Origin: an uncultured Agathobacter sp.
Lineage (GTDB): Bacteria; Bacillota; Clostridia; Lachnospirales; Lachnospiraceae
Direction: 5' to 3'
Length of the DNA: 30,045 bases
NCBI GenBank assembly: GCA_934359755.1
Contig: CAKRLV010000026.1
Span: 1 to 30,045, forward strand
Part shown: positions 8,262-16,754 of the stretch, one piece after another
Layout: the number at the start of each line of letters is the position of its first letter
Position numbering within the stretch: position 1 is the first letter of the stretch
The notes under the pieces: generated by a model
Databases searched by the model: none
Told to the model about the DNA's origin: nothing
Seen by the model: the letters and a program-made list of their open reading frames with translations, nothing else
Position numbers and translations under genes: made by a program

Positions 8262-8828
8262 ATGAAAAGAAGAAGTGTTATATTTGTGATGTCTGTGTTG
8301 ATATTTGGAGGCAGTATTATGTGTGCTGGATGTAGTACTGAAGATCCGCTTGCGAAGAAAGTTATAGATGAATTGCAGGAGAGAAGGGTATCAAAGCACA
8401 GCTATTTGGAGCTGGATACAGATGATAAAGTTTATTACATTGAAAAGGCTATTAATGAAAATGATGCTGATAAAATATATGATATTTTTTCAGAAGATGT
8501 CAAGCAGGAAGTAGGAGAGGATGAATTATTAGACCAGATAAAAGAGTGGATGTCAGCTTTTAATGGAAGTGCAAGTCTTACATATATGTGGAGTTCGGAA
8601 AACAGTTCTACCGATAATGATTTATACGATGCGGAAGATGATGTGGCATTTAATTATGTGGTTAATGATACTGAGTATGTGTGTGTGATAACGGCGGTAG
8701 ATGCATCAAGCAAATCCACAGATTATGTTGGGGCAAGATATATGCTTAGTATTAAGAGGGAATTACTTGATGCAGGAGAATACACATTTACAGATTATGA
8801 TACCCCTGGTGTAGCGACCATAGATTAA
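8262..8828 (+). CDS. Small lipoprotein, candidate immunity protein (DUF5104-like)
   Basis: 188-residue secreted lipoprotein. The N-terminus is KRR, then a hydrophobic segment, then a lipobox ending in CAGC with the lipidated Cys at residue 24. The mature part is acidic, with a segment YYIEKAINENDADKIYDIF reminiscent of DUF5104 lipoproteins of Firmicutes; I hold that name loosely. The start at 8262 follows a GAGGAG site at 8251-8256 and gives a clean signal peptide; the same frame is open further upstream, inside the RHS gene, but that longer form would bury it. Starting 10 bases after the RHS stop, it sits where immunity genes of RHS toxins usually lie. A surface location would imply a toxin acting outside the cytoplasm; this is inference. 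Confidence 0.75.
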   Translation: MKRRSVIFVMSVLIFGGSIMCAGCSTEDPLAKKVIDELQERRVSKHSYLELDTDDKVYYIEKAINENDADKIYDIFSEDVKQEVGEDELLDQIKEWMSAFNGSASLTYMWSSENSSTDNDLYDAEDDVAFNYVVNDTEYVCVITAVDASSKSTDYVGARYMLSIKRELLDAGEYTFTDYDTPGVATID

Positions 8829-8941
8829 GGGAAAAATTAGTGCCTTGTGAAAAACCAGTCCTTTTGATAAAATGAAGTGGCATGGCTGTGGAAATATGCA
8901 GTTGTAAATGGCAATTTTGTTAATAGGAACGAGAGGTATAC

Positions 8942-10495
8942 ATGAGTATTTTAAATGTAGAACACTTAAGTCATGGATTTGGAGACCGTGCGATTTTTGA
9001 GGATGTTTCATTTAGATTGTTAAAAGGTGAACACATAGGTCTTGTAGGCGCGAATGGTGAGGGCAAATCGACTTTTATGAACATTATCACAGGCAAGCTC
9101 ATGCCTGATGAGGGTAAAATAGAATGGGCGAAGAAAGTCCGTGTTGGATATCTTGACCAACATACAGCACTTGAAAAAGGAATGACAATAGGTTCGGTAC
9201 TTGCATCCGCATTTGATTTCTTATATGAGATGGAGAATGAGATGAATGACATCTACGCCAGGCTTGGTGATGTAGATGAGGATGAGATGAACAGACTTAT
9301 GGAAGAGGCTGGTACAATTCAGGACATGCTTACGATGCATGATTTTTATATGATTGATTCAAAGGTCGAGGAGGTTGCCAGGGCACTTGGACTTTTAGAT
9401 CTTGGACTTGATAAAGATGTCACTGACTTAAGCGGAGGTCAGAGAACCAAGGTTTTGATGGGCAAGCTTCTGCTTGAGAAGCCTGACATCCTGCTTCTTG
9501 ATGAGCCTACGAATTATCTTGATGTTGAGCATATTGAGTGGCTTAAGAGATATCTGAATGATTATGAGAATGCGTTTATTCTTATATCGCATGATATTCC
9601 GTTTTTAAATAGTGTGGTTAATCTCATCTATCATATGGACAATAAAAAGCTTGGCAGATATGTCGGTGATTATGACAAGTTCATGGAAGTCTATGAGATG
9701 AAGAAGGCACAGCTTGAAGCTGCTTACAATAAACAGCAGCAGGAGATAAAAGACCTTAAGGATTTTGTCGCAAGAAATAAAGCGCGTGTTGCTACAAGAA
9801 ATATGGCGATGTCGCGTCAGAAGAAGTTAGACAAGATGGATGTGATTGAGCTTGCGGCAGAAAAGCCTAAGCCAGAGTTTAATTTCAAGACAGCAAGAAC
9901 TCCGGGCAGATATATTTTTAAGACAGATGGACTTATAATTGGATATGATGATCCTCTCTCATCGGCACTTGATCTTGAGATGGAAAGAGGTCAGAAGATA
10001 GTCCTTACTGGAGCAAATGGTATAGGAAAGACGACTCTTCTTAAGAGTATCCTTGGACTGATAAAGCCACTTGAAGGAAGCGTTGAGCTTGGAGATTATC
10101 TTGAAATCGGGTACTTTGAGCAGGAGATGGATCAGTCTGTTACTACTACCTGTATTGAAGAAATATGGAATGAGTTTCCAGCTTTTTCGCAATATGAGGT
10201 ACGAAGTGCACTTGCAAAATGCGGACTGACTACGAAACATATCGAGAGTCAGGTGCGTGTCTTAAGTGGAGGAGAACAGGCAAAGGTACGCTTGTGTAAG
10301 CTTATTAACAGGCCGACGAATATCCTTCTTCTTGATGAGCCGACCAACCATCTTGATGTAGATGCGAAGGATGAATTAAAGCGTGCATTAAAGGAGTACA
10401 AGGGAAGCATACTGATGGTGTGTCATGAGCCTGATTTCTATGAAGGACTTGCGACAGATGTCTGGGATTGTTCAAAGTGGACTACGAGAATCTAA
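8942..10495 (+). CDS. ABC-F family ATPase
   Basis: Cytoplasmic protein of 517 residues with two ABC ATPase domains and no membrane segment, the layout of ABC-F translation factors and ribosome-protection proteins. Domain 1 has Walker A GANGEGKST at residues 36-44, signature LSGGQ and Walker B ILLLDEPTN. A charged linker (KKAQLEAAYNKQQQEIKDL) follows. Domain 2 has Walker A GANGIGKTT, signature LSGGE and another ILLLDEPTN. The Glu in the first Walker A is less usual than Ala, Ser or Cys. Whether it is a housekeeping factor or a resistance protein cannot be told; no leader peptide or attenuator was recognised upstream. The site GAGAGG lies just before the ATG. Confidence 0.9.
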   Translation: MSILNVEHLSHGFGDRAIFEDVSFRLLKGEHIGLVGANGEGKSTFMNIITGKLMPDEGKIEWAKKVRVGYLDQHTALEKGMTIGSVLASAFDFLYEMENEMNDIYARLGDVDEDEMNRLMEEAGTIQDMLTMHDFYMIDSKVEEVARALGLLDLGLDKDVTDLSGGQRTKVLMGKLLLEKPDILLLDEPTNYLDVEHIEWLKRYLNDYENAFILISHDIPFLNSVVNLIYHMDNKKLGRYVGDYDKFMEVYEMKKAQLEAAYNKQQQEIKDLKDFVARNKARVATRNMAMSRQKKLDKMDVIELAAEKPKPEFNFKTARTPGRYIFKTDGLIIGYDDPLSSALDLEMERGQKIVLTGANGIGKTTLLKSILGLIKPLEGSVELGDYLEIGYFEQEMDQSVTTTCIEEIWNEFPAFSQYEVRSALAKCGLTTKHIESQVRVLSGGEQAKVRLCKLINRPTNILLLDEPTNHLDVDAKDELKRALKEYKGSILMVCHEPDFYEGLATDVWDCSKWTTRI

Positions 10496-10519
10496 ATATT
10501 AATAATGGCAGGTGAATTT

Positions 10520-10972
10520 ATGAAATACACAACTAATAATGAGTTTCAGAATTTTGAGTTTTCAGAGGTACATGTAAATGACATCATGTATGCAAATGGC
10601 AGTTTTAAGATAGGTCTTGATGATGTAAAGATTCTTCCAGAGAATTCCTGCAACAGGGATATCAGGAAGATGCGTGCAAATGGACTTATACTTACTCTTC
10701 ATGACGCAGAGATTGTTACATTTGTTGAAGAGGGATATAAGATTTACGATGCAGACGGCAACCTTAAAAAGACAGAGGCAGATGTGGCTGTAGATGAGCA
10801 GGATTACAAGGATGTGTTTGAGAACTTTATCGATGGTAATGCATATTTAATTGATAAAAAAGATGATGAGTTCAATTTTGTAATCGATGGAATAAATGAG
10901 CGGACATATTCGCTTACAGTGAAGGCGGCACAGGACACAGAGGAATGGGACAAATTTTTATCTCTTGAATAG
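10520..10972 (+). CDS. Hypothetical protein, 150 aa
   Basis: Unrecognised soluble acidic protein with no signal peptide or membrane helix. It starts with KYTTNNEFQNFEFSEV and has a segment NGLILTLHDAEIVTF; it may belong to a small family of beta-rich proteins of Clostridia, but I cannot name it. The start at 10520 is chosen because AGGTGA at 10510-10515 is correctly placed; the in-frame ATG at 10505 has no ribosome binding site. It lies 24 bases after the ABC-F gene, so cotranscription is likely. No strong terminator is visible in the AT-rich stretch after it. Confidence 0.7.
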   Translation: MKYTTNNEFQNFEFSEVHVNDIMYANGSFKIGLDDVKILPENSCNRDIRKMRANGLILTLHDAEIVTFVEEGYKIYDADGNLKKTEADVAVDEQDYKDVFENFIDGNAYLIDKKDDEFNFVIDGINERTYSLTVKAAQDTEEWDKFLSLE

Positions 10973-11068
10973 AATAGTCAAATTGGAACTCTATAAACTA
11001 TAACTTCTAATTAAAGTAAATATAATATTGTGATATACTTTATTTTATTAAGTTTTTTGATTTAGATA

Positions 11069-11097
11069 TTGTAATAAATAAAACCTTGTGATATAAC
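11069..11097 (+). promoter_or_regulatory. Promoter of the transamidation operon
   Basis: TTGTAA at 11069-11074 and TATAAC at 11092-11097, separated by 17 bases, form a sigma-A type promoter. Transcription would begin near 11104, just ahead of the T-box leader. Confidence 0.55.
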
Positions 11098-11104
11098 TTT
11101 ACCA

Positions 11105-11385
11105 ACGATTAAGAGAAATGCATTGAAGGAGACTCTTATTTGCAGAGGCCGACAGGAATACAGCGTCACCGACTGAGAGCGCTGTTTGGAAGAGCAGATA
11201 ATGGGAACACTACCGGAGCAGATTGATTGAACAGGATATATCAGAGTAGGTCAATACGTCGGCACACGTTACGTGCTTGAGTGGGAAGATGAGCCAATCA
11301 CTTATCTTTCAATGCGGGTGGTACCGCGGGAATCATAGAATTTTCGCCCCAGGATATATATTATCCTGGGGCTTCTTTTATTATA
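11105..11385 (+). promoter_or_regulatory. T-box riboswitch with overlapping Glu/Asn specifier codons
   Basis: Transcription-attenuating leader that senses uncharged tRNA. The diagnostic T-box GGGTGGTACCGCGGGAA lies at 11316-11332 and includes the TGGT bulge that pairs with the tRNA acceptor end. It is followed by a terminator: 11346-11356 pairs perfectly with 11362-11372, then a T-rich tract. In stem I, TTATTTGC (11128-11135) pairs with GCAGATAA (11194-11201), which places the specifier loop at TGGGAACACTACC (11202-11214). The triplet in specifier position is AAC (Asn) at 11206-11208; shifted one base it is GAA (Glu) at 11205-11207. The downstream genes make Asp-tRNA(Asn) and amidate Asp- or Glu-tRNA, which fits both codons. 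A dual-codon T-box of this kind has been described before the transamidation operon of Clostridium acetobutylicum. Confidence 0.93.
11346..11380 (+). terminator. T-box terminator hairpin
   Basis: GCCCCAGGATA and TATCCTGGGGC form a perfect 11-bp stem with a 5-base loop, followed by TTCTTTTA. Its 5' arm lies shortly after the T-box sequence, so antitermination and termination are mutually exclusive, as in the family. Confidence 0.93.
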
Positions 11386-11466
11386 TTGGAGAGTCTGGCT
11401 TTCCTGTCACGATTTCCCGTCCCGCACCTAATAACCACAGTGTGGCAAAAAGAAGGAGAGTACAAT

Positions 11467-12798
11467 ATGGAATTTTTAACAGGAGTTTCAAAAAAAGAAT
11501 GTCTTGAAATCAGCGAGATACTGGCTGGAGATTATGAAGGAAAGAACATCAAAGTCCGTGGAGCAATTCACACAATAAGAGACATGGGCGATGTGGCTTT
11601 CATAGTTCTTCGTAAGAGAGAAGGACTTGTGCAGTGTATTTATGAGCAAGGTAAATCAAAGTTTGATATTGCTGATTTAAAGGAAGCTGACACAGTAGAA
11701 GTTGAAGGAACATACAAAAGTGACGACAGAGCACCAAATGGTTTTGAACTTCGCCTTGATACAGTGGAGATTTTGTCAGAACCGGCAGAACCTATGCCAC
11801 TTCAGATTAATAAGTGGAAGCTTAATACTTCAATAGAGGCAAAGCTTAACAATAGAGCGATTGCACTCAGAAATCCAAGAGAAAGAGCTGTATTTAGAAT
11901 ACAGGAGGGAATCACAAGAGGATTCCGTGATTTCTTATATGAGCAGGGATTTACAGAGATTCATACACCAAAGCTTGGTGCTAAATCTGCAGAAGGTGGA
12001 GCAAACCTTTTTAAACTTGAGTATTTCCACAGACCTGCTATTTTGCAGCAGTCACCACAGTTTTATAAACAGATGATGGTTGGAGTATTTGACAGAGTAT
12101 TTGAGACAGCTCCTGTTTTCAGAGCTGAGAAGCATAATACAAAGAGACACTTGAATGAGTACACATCTTTAGATTTTGAGATGGGTTACATTGATGGATT
12201 TGAAGATATCATGGCAATGGAGACTGGATTTTTGCAGTACACCATGAAGCTTTTAAAGGAATCTTACAGCAAGGAATTAGAACTTCTTAAGATTGAACTT
12301 CCTGATGTAAGTCAGATTCCAAGAGTAAGATTTGATGAAGCCAAAGAGCGTGTATCTAAGAAATATGACAGGCAGTTCAGAAATCCATTTGATTTAGAGC
12401 CAGAAGAAGAACTTTTGATTGGCAAGTATTTTAAAGAAGAATATGGCAGTGATTTTGTATTTGTAACACATTATCCATCAAAGAAGCGTCCATTTTATGC
12501 AATGGATGATCCGGCAGATGAGACATATACATTAAGCTTTGACCTTCTCTTTAAGGGACTTGAGATTACGACTGGTGGACAGCGTATACATGATTACCAT
12601 AAGCTTATGGAGAAGATTGAAAAACGTGGAATGGAGACAGAAGGAATGGAGCATTATCTGTCAGCCTTCAAGCACGGAATGCCACCACACGGCGGACTTG
12701 GAATTGGACTTGAGAGACTTACAATGCAGCTTATAGGTGAGGAAAATGTCCGGGAAGCTACATTGTTCCCAAGAGACTTAAGCAGACTTGAGCCATAG
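11467..12798 (+). CDS. aspS: Non-discriminating aspartyl-tRNA synthetase (archaeal-type)
   Basis: Class II synthetase that charges tRNA(Asp) and, if non-discriminating, tRNA(Asn) with aspartate; GatCAB then turns the latter into Asn-tRNA. The 443 residues match the short archaeal/eukaryal-type AspRS, not the roughly 590-residue bacterial form. An N-terminal OB-fold anticodon domain comes first (residues 1-105), then the catalytic domain with FRAEKHNTKRHLNEYTSLD (motif 2) and GGLGIGLERL (motif 3). His35 in AIHTIRD and Pro90 before NGFEL sit where the His and Pro typical of non-discriminating enzymes are found (from memory of the family). The start at 11467 follows AAGGAG at 11453-11458; the frame is open further upstream, overlapping the T-box terminator region, which is not a real start. 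It is the first gene of the operon. Confidence 0.93.
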   Translation: MEFLTGVSKKECLEISEILAGDYEGKNIKVRGAIHTIRDMGDVAFIVLRKREGLVQCIYEQGKSKFDIADLKEADTVEVEGTYKSDDRAPNGFELRLDTVEILSEPAEPMPLQINKWKLNTSIEAKLNNRAIALRNPRERAVFRIQEGITRGFRDFLYEQGFTEIHTPKLGAKSAEGGANLFKLEYFHRPAILQQSPQFYKQMMVGVFDRVFETAPVFRAEKHNTKRHLNEYTSLDFEMGYIDGFEDIMAMETGFLQYTMKLLKESYSKELELLKIELPDVSQIPRVRFDEAKERVSKKYDRQFRNPFDLEPEEELLIGKYFKEEYGSDFVFVTHYPSKKRPFYAMDDPADETYTLSFDLLFKGLEITTGGQRIHDYHKLMEKIEKRGMETEGMEHYLSAFKHGMPPHGGLGIGLERLTMQLIGEENVREATLFPRDLSRLEP

Positions 12799-12859
12799 AT
12801 AATCTGGATGAGCTTAAGGAGTGACTGCAGAATATAAAGCAGTTTGAAAGGAGAAAAAT

Positions 12860-13780
12860 ATGAATCATCTTGGAACAAGAGAGTTGGCAACAGAGCGTCT
12901 GACTCTTAGAAGATTTGAAATAGAAGATGCTGAGAATATGTTTTACAACTGGGCTAATGACCCTGAGGTGACTAAGTACCTGACATGGCCGGCACATGAA
13001 AACGTAGAGGTTACAGAGAGTGTTTTGAAAGAATGGATAGCTGCCTACGATGATACGAAGAATTATCAGTGGGCAATAGAGCTTAATGACCTCGAGCAGC
13101 CGATTGGAAGTATAGGTGCAGTAAAAGTTGATGAGCAGACAGAGACAATAGAACTTGGATATTGTATCGGGCAGAAGTTCTGGAACAAAGGATACACAAC
13201 GGAGGCACTTACAGAGGTTATAAGATTTTTTATTGCTGAGGTTGGAGCAGGACGTGTATGCGCAAATCATGATACAAACAATCCTAATTCAGGTAAAGTA
13301 ATGCTTGCGGCTGGAATGGAGTATGAAGGAACGCTCAGAAAAGCTGGATATAATAATCAGGGAATTTGTGATATTTCGATATATTCTAAAATAAGAAGTG
13401 CAGCTCTCGACGAGGAAGATATCGCAGAGGAGGCAGCCCCAGCCGGTGCAGTTGCAACAAAGATAGTCGGTGAGGATGGCGTCGAGAGAAACTATATTTC
13501 AGATGAGACAATGGAATATGTTGGTATTCTTGCCAAGCTTGAACTTTCAAAGGAAGAGGCAGAGGCAGCAAAGAAAGATATGGCAGATATGCTTGATTAT
13601 ATTGATCAGCTTAACCAGCTTGATACTACGGGAATAGAACCAATGAGCCATGTTTTTCCAGTTAATAATGTGTTCAGGGAAGATATAGTTACAAATACTG
13701 ATGGAAGCAAGGCAACGCTTGCAAATGCCCCTGTCATGAAAGATGGTGGCTTTAAGGTTCCAAAGACTATTGGTGAATAA
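12860..13780 (+). CDS. gatC: GNAT acetyltransferase-GatC fusion protein
   Basis: A single 306-residue frame joins two complete domains. Residues 1-180 are a RimJ/RimL-like GNAT N-acetyltransferase: it begins with ATERLTLRRFE, and its acetyl-CoA loop lies in GYCIGQKFWNKGYTTEAL. Residues 181-212 form an acidic/Ala-rich linker. Residues 213-306 are a full-length GatC, recognisable from ISDETMEYVGILAKLELS, the DYIDQLNQLDT and EPMSHVFPV blocks and the Pro-rich tail. GatC (normally about 95 residues) clamps GatA to GatB in the tRNA amidotransferase. A good site AAAGGAG precedes the ATG at 12860. No well-placed ribosome binding site and start were found at the GatC border, so separate translation of GatC is unlikely. 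The acetylation target is unknown. Confidence 0.93.
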   Translation: MNHLGTRELATERLTLRRFEIEDAENMFYNWANDPEVTKYLTWPAHENVEVTESVLKEWIAAYDDTKNYQWAIELNDLEQPIGSIGAVKVDEQTETIELGYCIGQKFWNKGYTTEALTEVIRFFIAEVGAGRVCANHDTNNPNSGKVMLAAGMEYEGTLRKAGYNNQGICDISIYSKIRSAALDEEDIAEEAAPAGAVATKIVGEDGVERNYISDETMEYVGILAKLELSKEEAEAAKKDMADMLDYIDQLNQLDTTGIEPMSHVFPVNNVFREDIVTNTDGSKATLANAPVMKDGGFKVPKTIGE

Positions 13781-13801
13781 CGGCAATATGAGGTGAAGAA
13801 T

Positions 13802-15262
13802 ATGGATTTAATGAGCTATACTGCCGTAGAATTAGGCAGAAAAATTAAAGCAAAAGAGATAACAGCTGTAGAAGCTGCTGAGGCAGCACTTGATGCAATA
13901 AAATCAAAAGAAGAAAAGATAAATGGATTTGTTACTGTTGATGAAGAGGGTGCATTAAAGCGCGCAGCAGAAGTGCAGCAGAAGATAGAGGAAGGTAAAT
14001 TGAGCGGACCACTTGCAGGTGTTCCAATTGCTATAAAAGATAACATGTGTACAGAAGGTCTTAAGACTACATGCTCATCTAAGATACTGTACAATTACAT
14101 TCCAACTTATTCGGCAGAGGCAGTTAAGAAGCTTGAAGAAGCTGGTGCAGTTATAATCGGAAAGACTAACATGGATGAATTTGCCATGGGAAGTACAACA
14201 GAGACTTCGGCATATGGTGAGACTAAAAATCCATGGAATTTAGAGCATGTTCCAGGTGGATCATCAGGCGGCTCATGTGCTGTTGTTGCAGCAGAAGAGG
14301 TTCCATGTGCACTTGGTTCTGATACAGGTGGTTCAATCAGACAGCCTAGTTCATTCTGCGGTGTCACAGGAATCAAGCCAACATACGGAACTGTATCACG
14401 ATATGGTCTTATAGCTTATGGTTCATCGCTCGATCAGATTGGACCAATTGCAAAGGACGTAACAGACTGTGCAACAATTCTTGAGACAATCTCTTCTTAT
14501 GACAAGAAGGATTCAACATCAGTAGAGCGTGATGACCTTAAATTTACAGAGGCACTCGTTGATGATGTAAAAGGATTAAGGATAGGTATTCCACGCGATT
14601 ACTTTGGAGAGGGTCTCGACAAGGAAGTAAAGGAAGCTGTTCTTGGTGCCGCTAAAGAGTTAGAGAAAAAGGGTGCAATTGTTGAAGAGTTTGACCTTGG
14701 TCTTGTAGAGTATGCAATTCCGGCATACTATGTTATCGCCTGTGCCGAGGCAAGTTCTAATCTAGCCAGATTTGACGGTGTTAAATATGGATACAGGACA
14801 GAAGAATATACAGACCTCCACAATATGTACAAGAAGTCACGTTCAGAGGGATTTGGACCAGAGGTAAAGAGAAGAATTATGCTTGGTTCTTTCGTACTTT
14901 CATCAGGATATTATGATGCATATTATCTTAAGGCATTAAGAGTTAAGGCTTTAATTAAGAAAGCATTTGATGATGCGTTTTCTAAATATGATGTGATTCT
15001 TGGACCAGCTGCTCCTACGACAGCCCCAAAGCTAGGCGAGAGTTTGAGCAATCCTATTCAGATGTATCTTGGAGATATTTATACAATATCAGTTAATCTT
15101 GCAGGGCTTCCGGGAATTTCTCTTCCATGTGGAATTGATTCAAAGGGGCTCCCAATTGGTTTACAGCTTATTGGAGATTGTTTCAAAGAGAAAAATATTA
15201 TAAGAGCTGCATATAGTTTTGAACAGACAAGAGAATATGCACACAGCCCATTAGCAGAGTAG
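13802..15262 (+). CDS. gatA: Asp/Glu-tRNA amidotransferase subunit A (GatA)
   Basis: Amidase-signature glutaminase subunit that frees ammonia from glutamine (or asparagine) for GatB. The 486 residues match the family. The catalytic triad is complete and falls at the numbers I recall for Staphylococcus aureus GatA: Lys79 in PIAIKDN, cis-Ser154 in PGGSSGGS and nucleophile Ser178 in SDTGGSIRQP. The start is placed at the ATG at 13802, since AGGTG at 13791-13795 is its ribosome binding site; the GTG at 13793 lies within that site. It follows the GNAT-GatC gene by 21 bases and precedes gatB by 11. Confidence 0.96.
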   Translation: MDLMSYTAVELGRKIKAKEITAVEAAEAALDAIKSKEEKINGFVTVDEEGALKRAAEVQQKIEEGKLSGPLAGVPIAIKDNMCTEGLKTTCSSKILYNYIPTYSAEAVKKLEEAGAVIIGKTNMDEFAMGSTTETSAYGETKNPWNLEHVPGGSSGGSCAVVAAEEVPCALGSDTGGSIRQPSSFCGVTGIKPTYGTVSRYGLIAYGSSLDQIGPIAKDVTDCATILETISSYDKKDSTSVERDDLKFTEALVDDVKGLRIGIPRDYFGEGLDKEVKEAVLGAAKELEKKGAIVEEFDLGLVEYAIPAYYVIACAEASSNLARFDGVKYGYRTEEYTDLHNMYKKSRSEGFGPEVKRRIMLGSFVLSSGYYDAYYLKALRVKALIKKAFDDAFSKYDVILGPAAPTTAPKLGESLSNPIQMYLGDIYTISVNLAGLPGISLPCGIDSKGLPIGLQLIGDCFKEKNIIRAAYSFEQTREYAHSPLAE

Positions 15263-15273
15263 GAGGATTCATT

Positions 15274-16701
15274 ATGAAGAATTATGAGACAGTAATTGGA
15301 CTTGAGGTCCATGTAGAATTAGCTACGAAGACGAAGATTTTCTGCTCCTGCTCGACAGAGTTCGGTGGTGCGCCAAACTCACACACATGTCCAGTATGTA
15401 CAGGACAGCCTGGTTCGCTGCCTGTTTTAAATAAGCAGGTAGTTGAATACGCAGTTGCAGTTGGTCTTGCAACTAACTGTACTATCACACAGTACAGCAA
15501 GTTTGACAGAAAGAATTATTTTTATCCTGATAATCCACAGAACTATCAGATTTCACAGCTTTATCTTCCAATCTGCCGCAATGGCTCAGTAGAGATTGAG
15601 ACAGAAACTGGCAAGAAGAACGTCAGAATCCATGAGATTCATATGGAGGAAGATGCTGGTAAGCTTGTGCATGATGAGTGGGAAGATGTATCAATTGTAG
15701 ATTTTAACCGTTCAGGAGTTCCTCTTATTGAGATAGTATCAGAGCCTGATATGAGATCTGCGGAGGAGGTTATCGCATACCTTGAGACATTACGTCAGAC
15801 AATCCAGTATCTTGGAGCATCGGACTGTAAGCTCAACGAAGGTTCCATGCGTGCCGATGTCAACTTATCAGTAAGAGAAGTTGGTTCAAAGAAATTTGGA
15901 ACACGTACAGAGATGAAGAACCTTAACTCATTTAAGGCAATTGCACATGCTATAGAGGGTGAAAGAGAAAGACAGATAGAACTTCTTGAGATGGGAAGAA
16001 CTGTTGTACAGGAGACAAGAAGATGGGATGACAACAAAGAATCATCACATGCAATGCGTTCAAAGGAAGATGCACAGGATTATCGTTATTTCCCAGAGCC
16101 AGATCTGGTTCCAATTGTTGTATCAGATGAGTGGATTGCCGAGATTAAGGCAAAACAGCCAGAGCTTCGTCCACAGAAGCTTGTCCGCTATAAGAAGGAA
16201 TACGATATTCCAGAGTATGATGCGAAGATTCTTACAGAATCAAAGCATATGGCGGATATTTTTGAAGCTACTACTAAGATTTGTGGAAAGCCTAAGAAGG
16301 TTTCGAACTGGCTTATGGTTGAGACAATGCGTCTTTTAAAAGAGCATAATATGGAAGTAGAAGATATTAAGTTCTCACCGGTTAATCTTGCCAGGCTTAT
16401 TGACCTTACAGAGGCAGGCAAGATAAATTCAAATGTTGCCAAGAGAGTTTTCGAGGTTGTATTTGAAAATGACACAGATCCAGAGAAGTATGTCGAGGAA
16501 AATGGACTTGCAGTTGTAAACGATGAGAGTGCAATCAAGGCAACTGTAGAGGAGATAATCAAAGCAAATCCACAGGCTGTTGAGGATTATCACAATGGTA
16601 AGGAAAAAGCTTTAGGTGCTCTTATGGGACAGACGATGCGTGCTACAAAGGGTAAGGCAAATCCTGCAATTGTAAGCAAACTGCTTAAGGAATTATTATA
16701 A
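15274..16701 (+). CDS. gatB: Asp/Glu-tRNA amidotransferase subunit B (GatB)
   Basis: Kinase and amidotransferase subunit that activates the Asp or Glu on mischarged tRNA with ATP and amidates it with ammonia from GatA. The 475 residues are full length. The N-terminus has the GatB signature IGLEVHVEL, the Cys-rich block CSCSTEFG...CPVCTGQPG, DRKNYFYPDNPQNYQISQ, and further on HEIHMEEDAGK and NLNSFKAIAHAI. The C-terminal YqeY-like tRNA-binding tail ends GQTMRATKGKANPAIV. GTAGGAGG lies just before the ATG. It is the last gene of the T-box operon and is followed by a terminator. Confidence 0.96.
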   Translation: MKNYETVIGLEVHVELATKTKIFCSCSTEFGGAPNSHTCPVCTGQPGSLPVLNKQVVEYAVAVGLATNCTITQYSKFDRKNYFYPDNPQNYQISQLYLPICRNGSVEIETETGKKNVRIHEIHMEEDAGKLVHDEWEDVSIVDFNRSGVPLIEIVSEPDMRSAEEVIAYLETLRQTIQYLGASDCKLNEGSMRADVNLSVREVGSKKFGTRTEMKNLNSFKAIAHAIEGERERQIELLEMGRTVVQETRRWDDNKESSHAMRSKEDAQDYRYFPEPDLVPIVVSDEWIAEIKAKQPELRPQKLVRYKKEYDIPEYDAKILTESKHMADIFEATTKICGKPKKVSNWLMVETMRLLKEHNMEVEDIKFSPVNLARLIDLTEAGKINSNVAKRVFEVVFENDTDPEKYVEENGLAVVNDESAIKATVEEIIKANPQAVEDYHNGKEKALGALMGQTMRATKGKANPAIVSKLLKELL

Positions 16702-16707
16702 TTATTC

Positions 16708-16754
16708 AAAAGGACATGATATTGAGTGCGGATGCATTTGTATCATGTCCTTTT
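16708..16754 (+). terminator. Terminator after gatB
   Basis: AAAAGGACATGATA (16708-16721) pairs perfectly with TATCATGTCCTTTT (16741-16754) around a 19-base loop. It sits 7 bases after the gatB stop and its 3' arm ends in a T run. Confidence 0.8.

Noticed and set aside
12758..13270. 170-codon minus-strand open frame over the aspS end and GNAT domain
   Set aside because: Cys/Leu/Ser-rich shadow translation with no recognisable domain; the plus strand is clearly coding.
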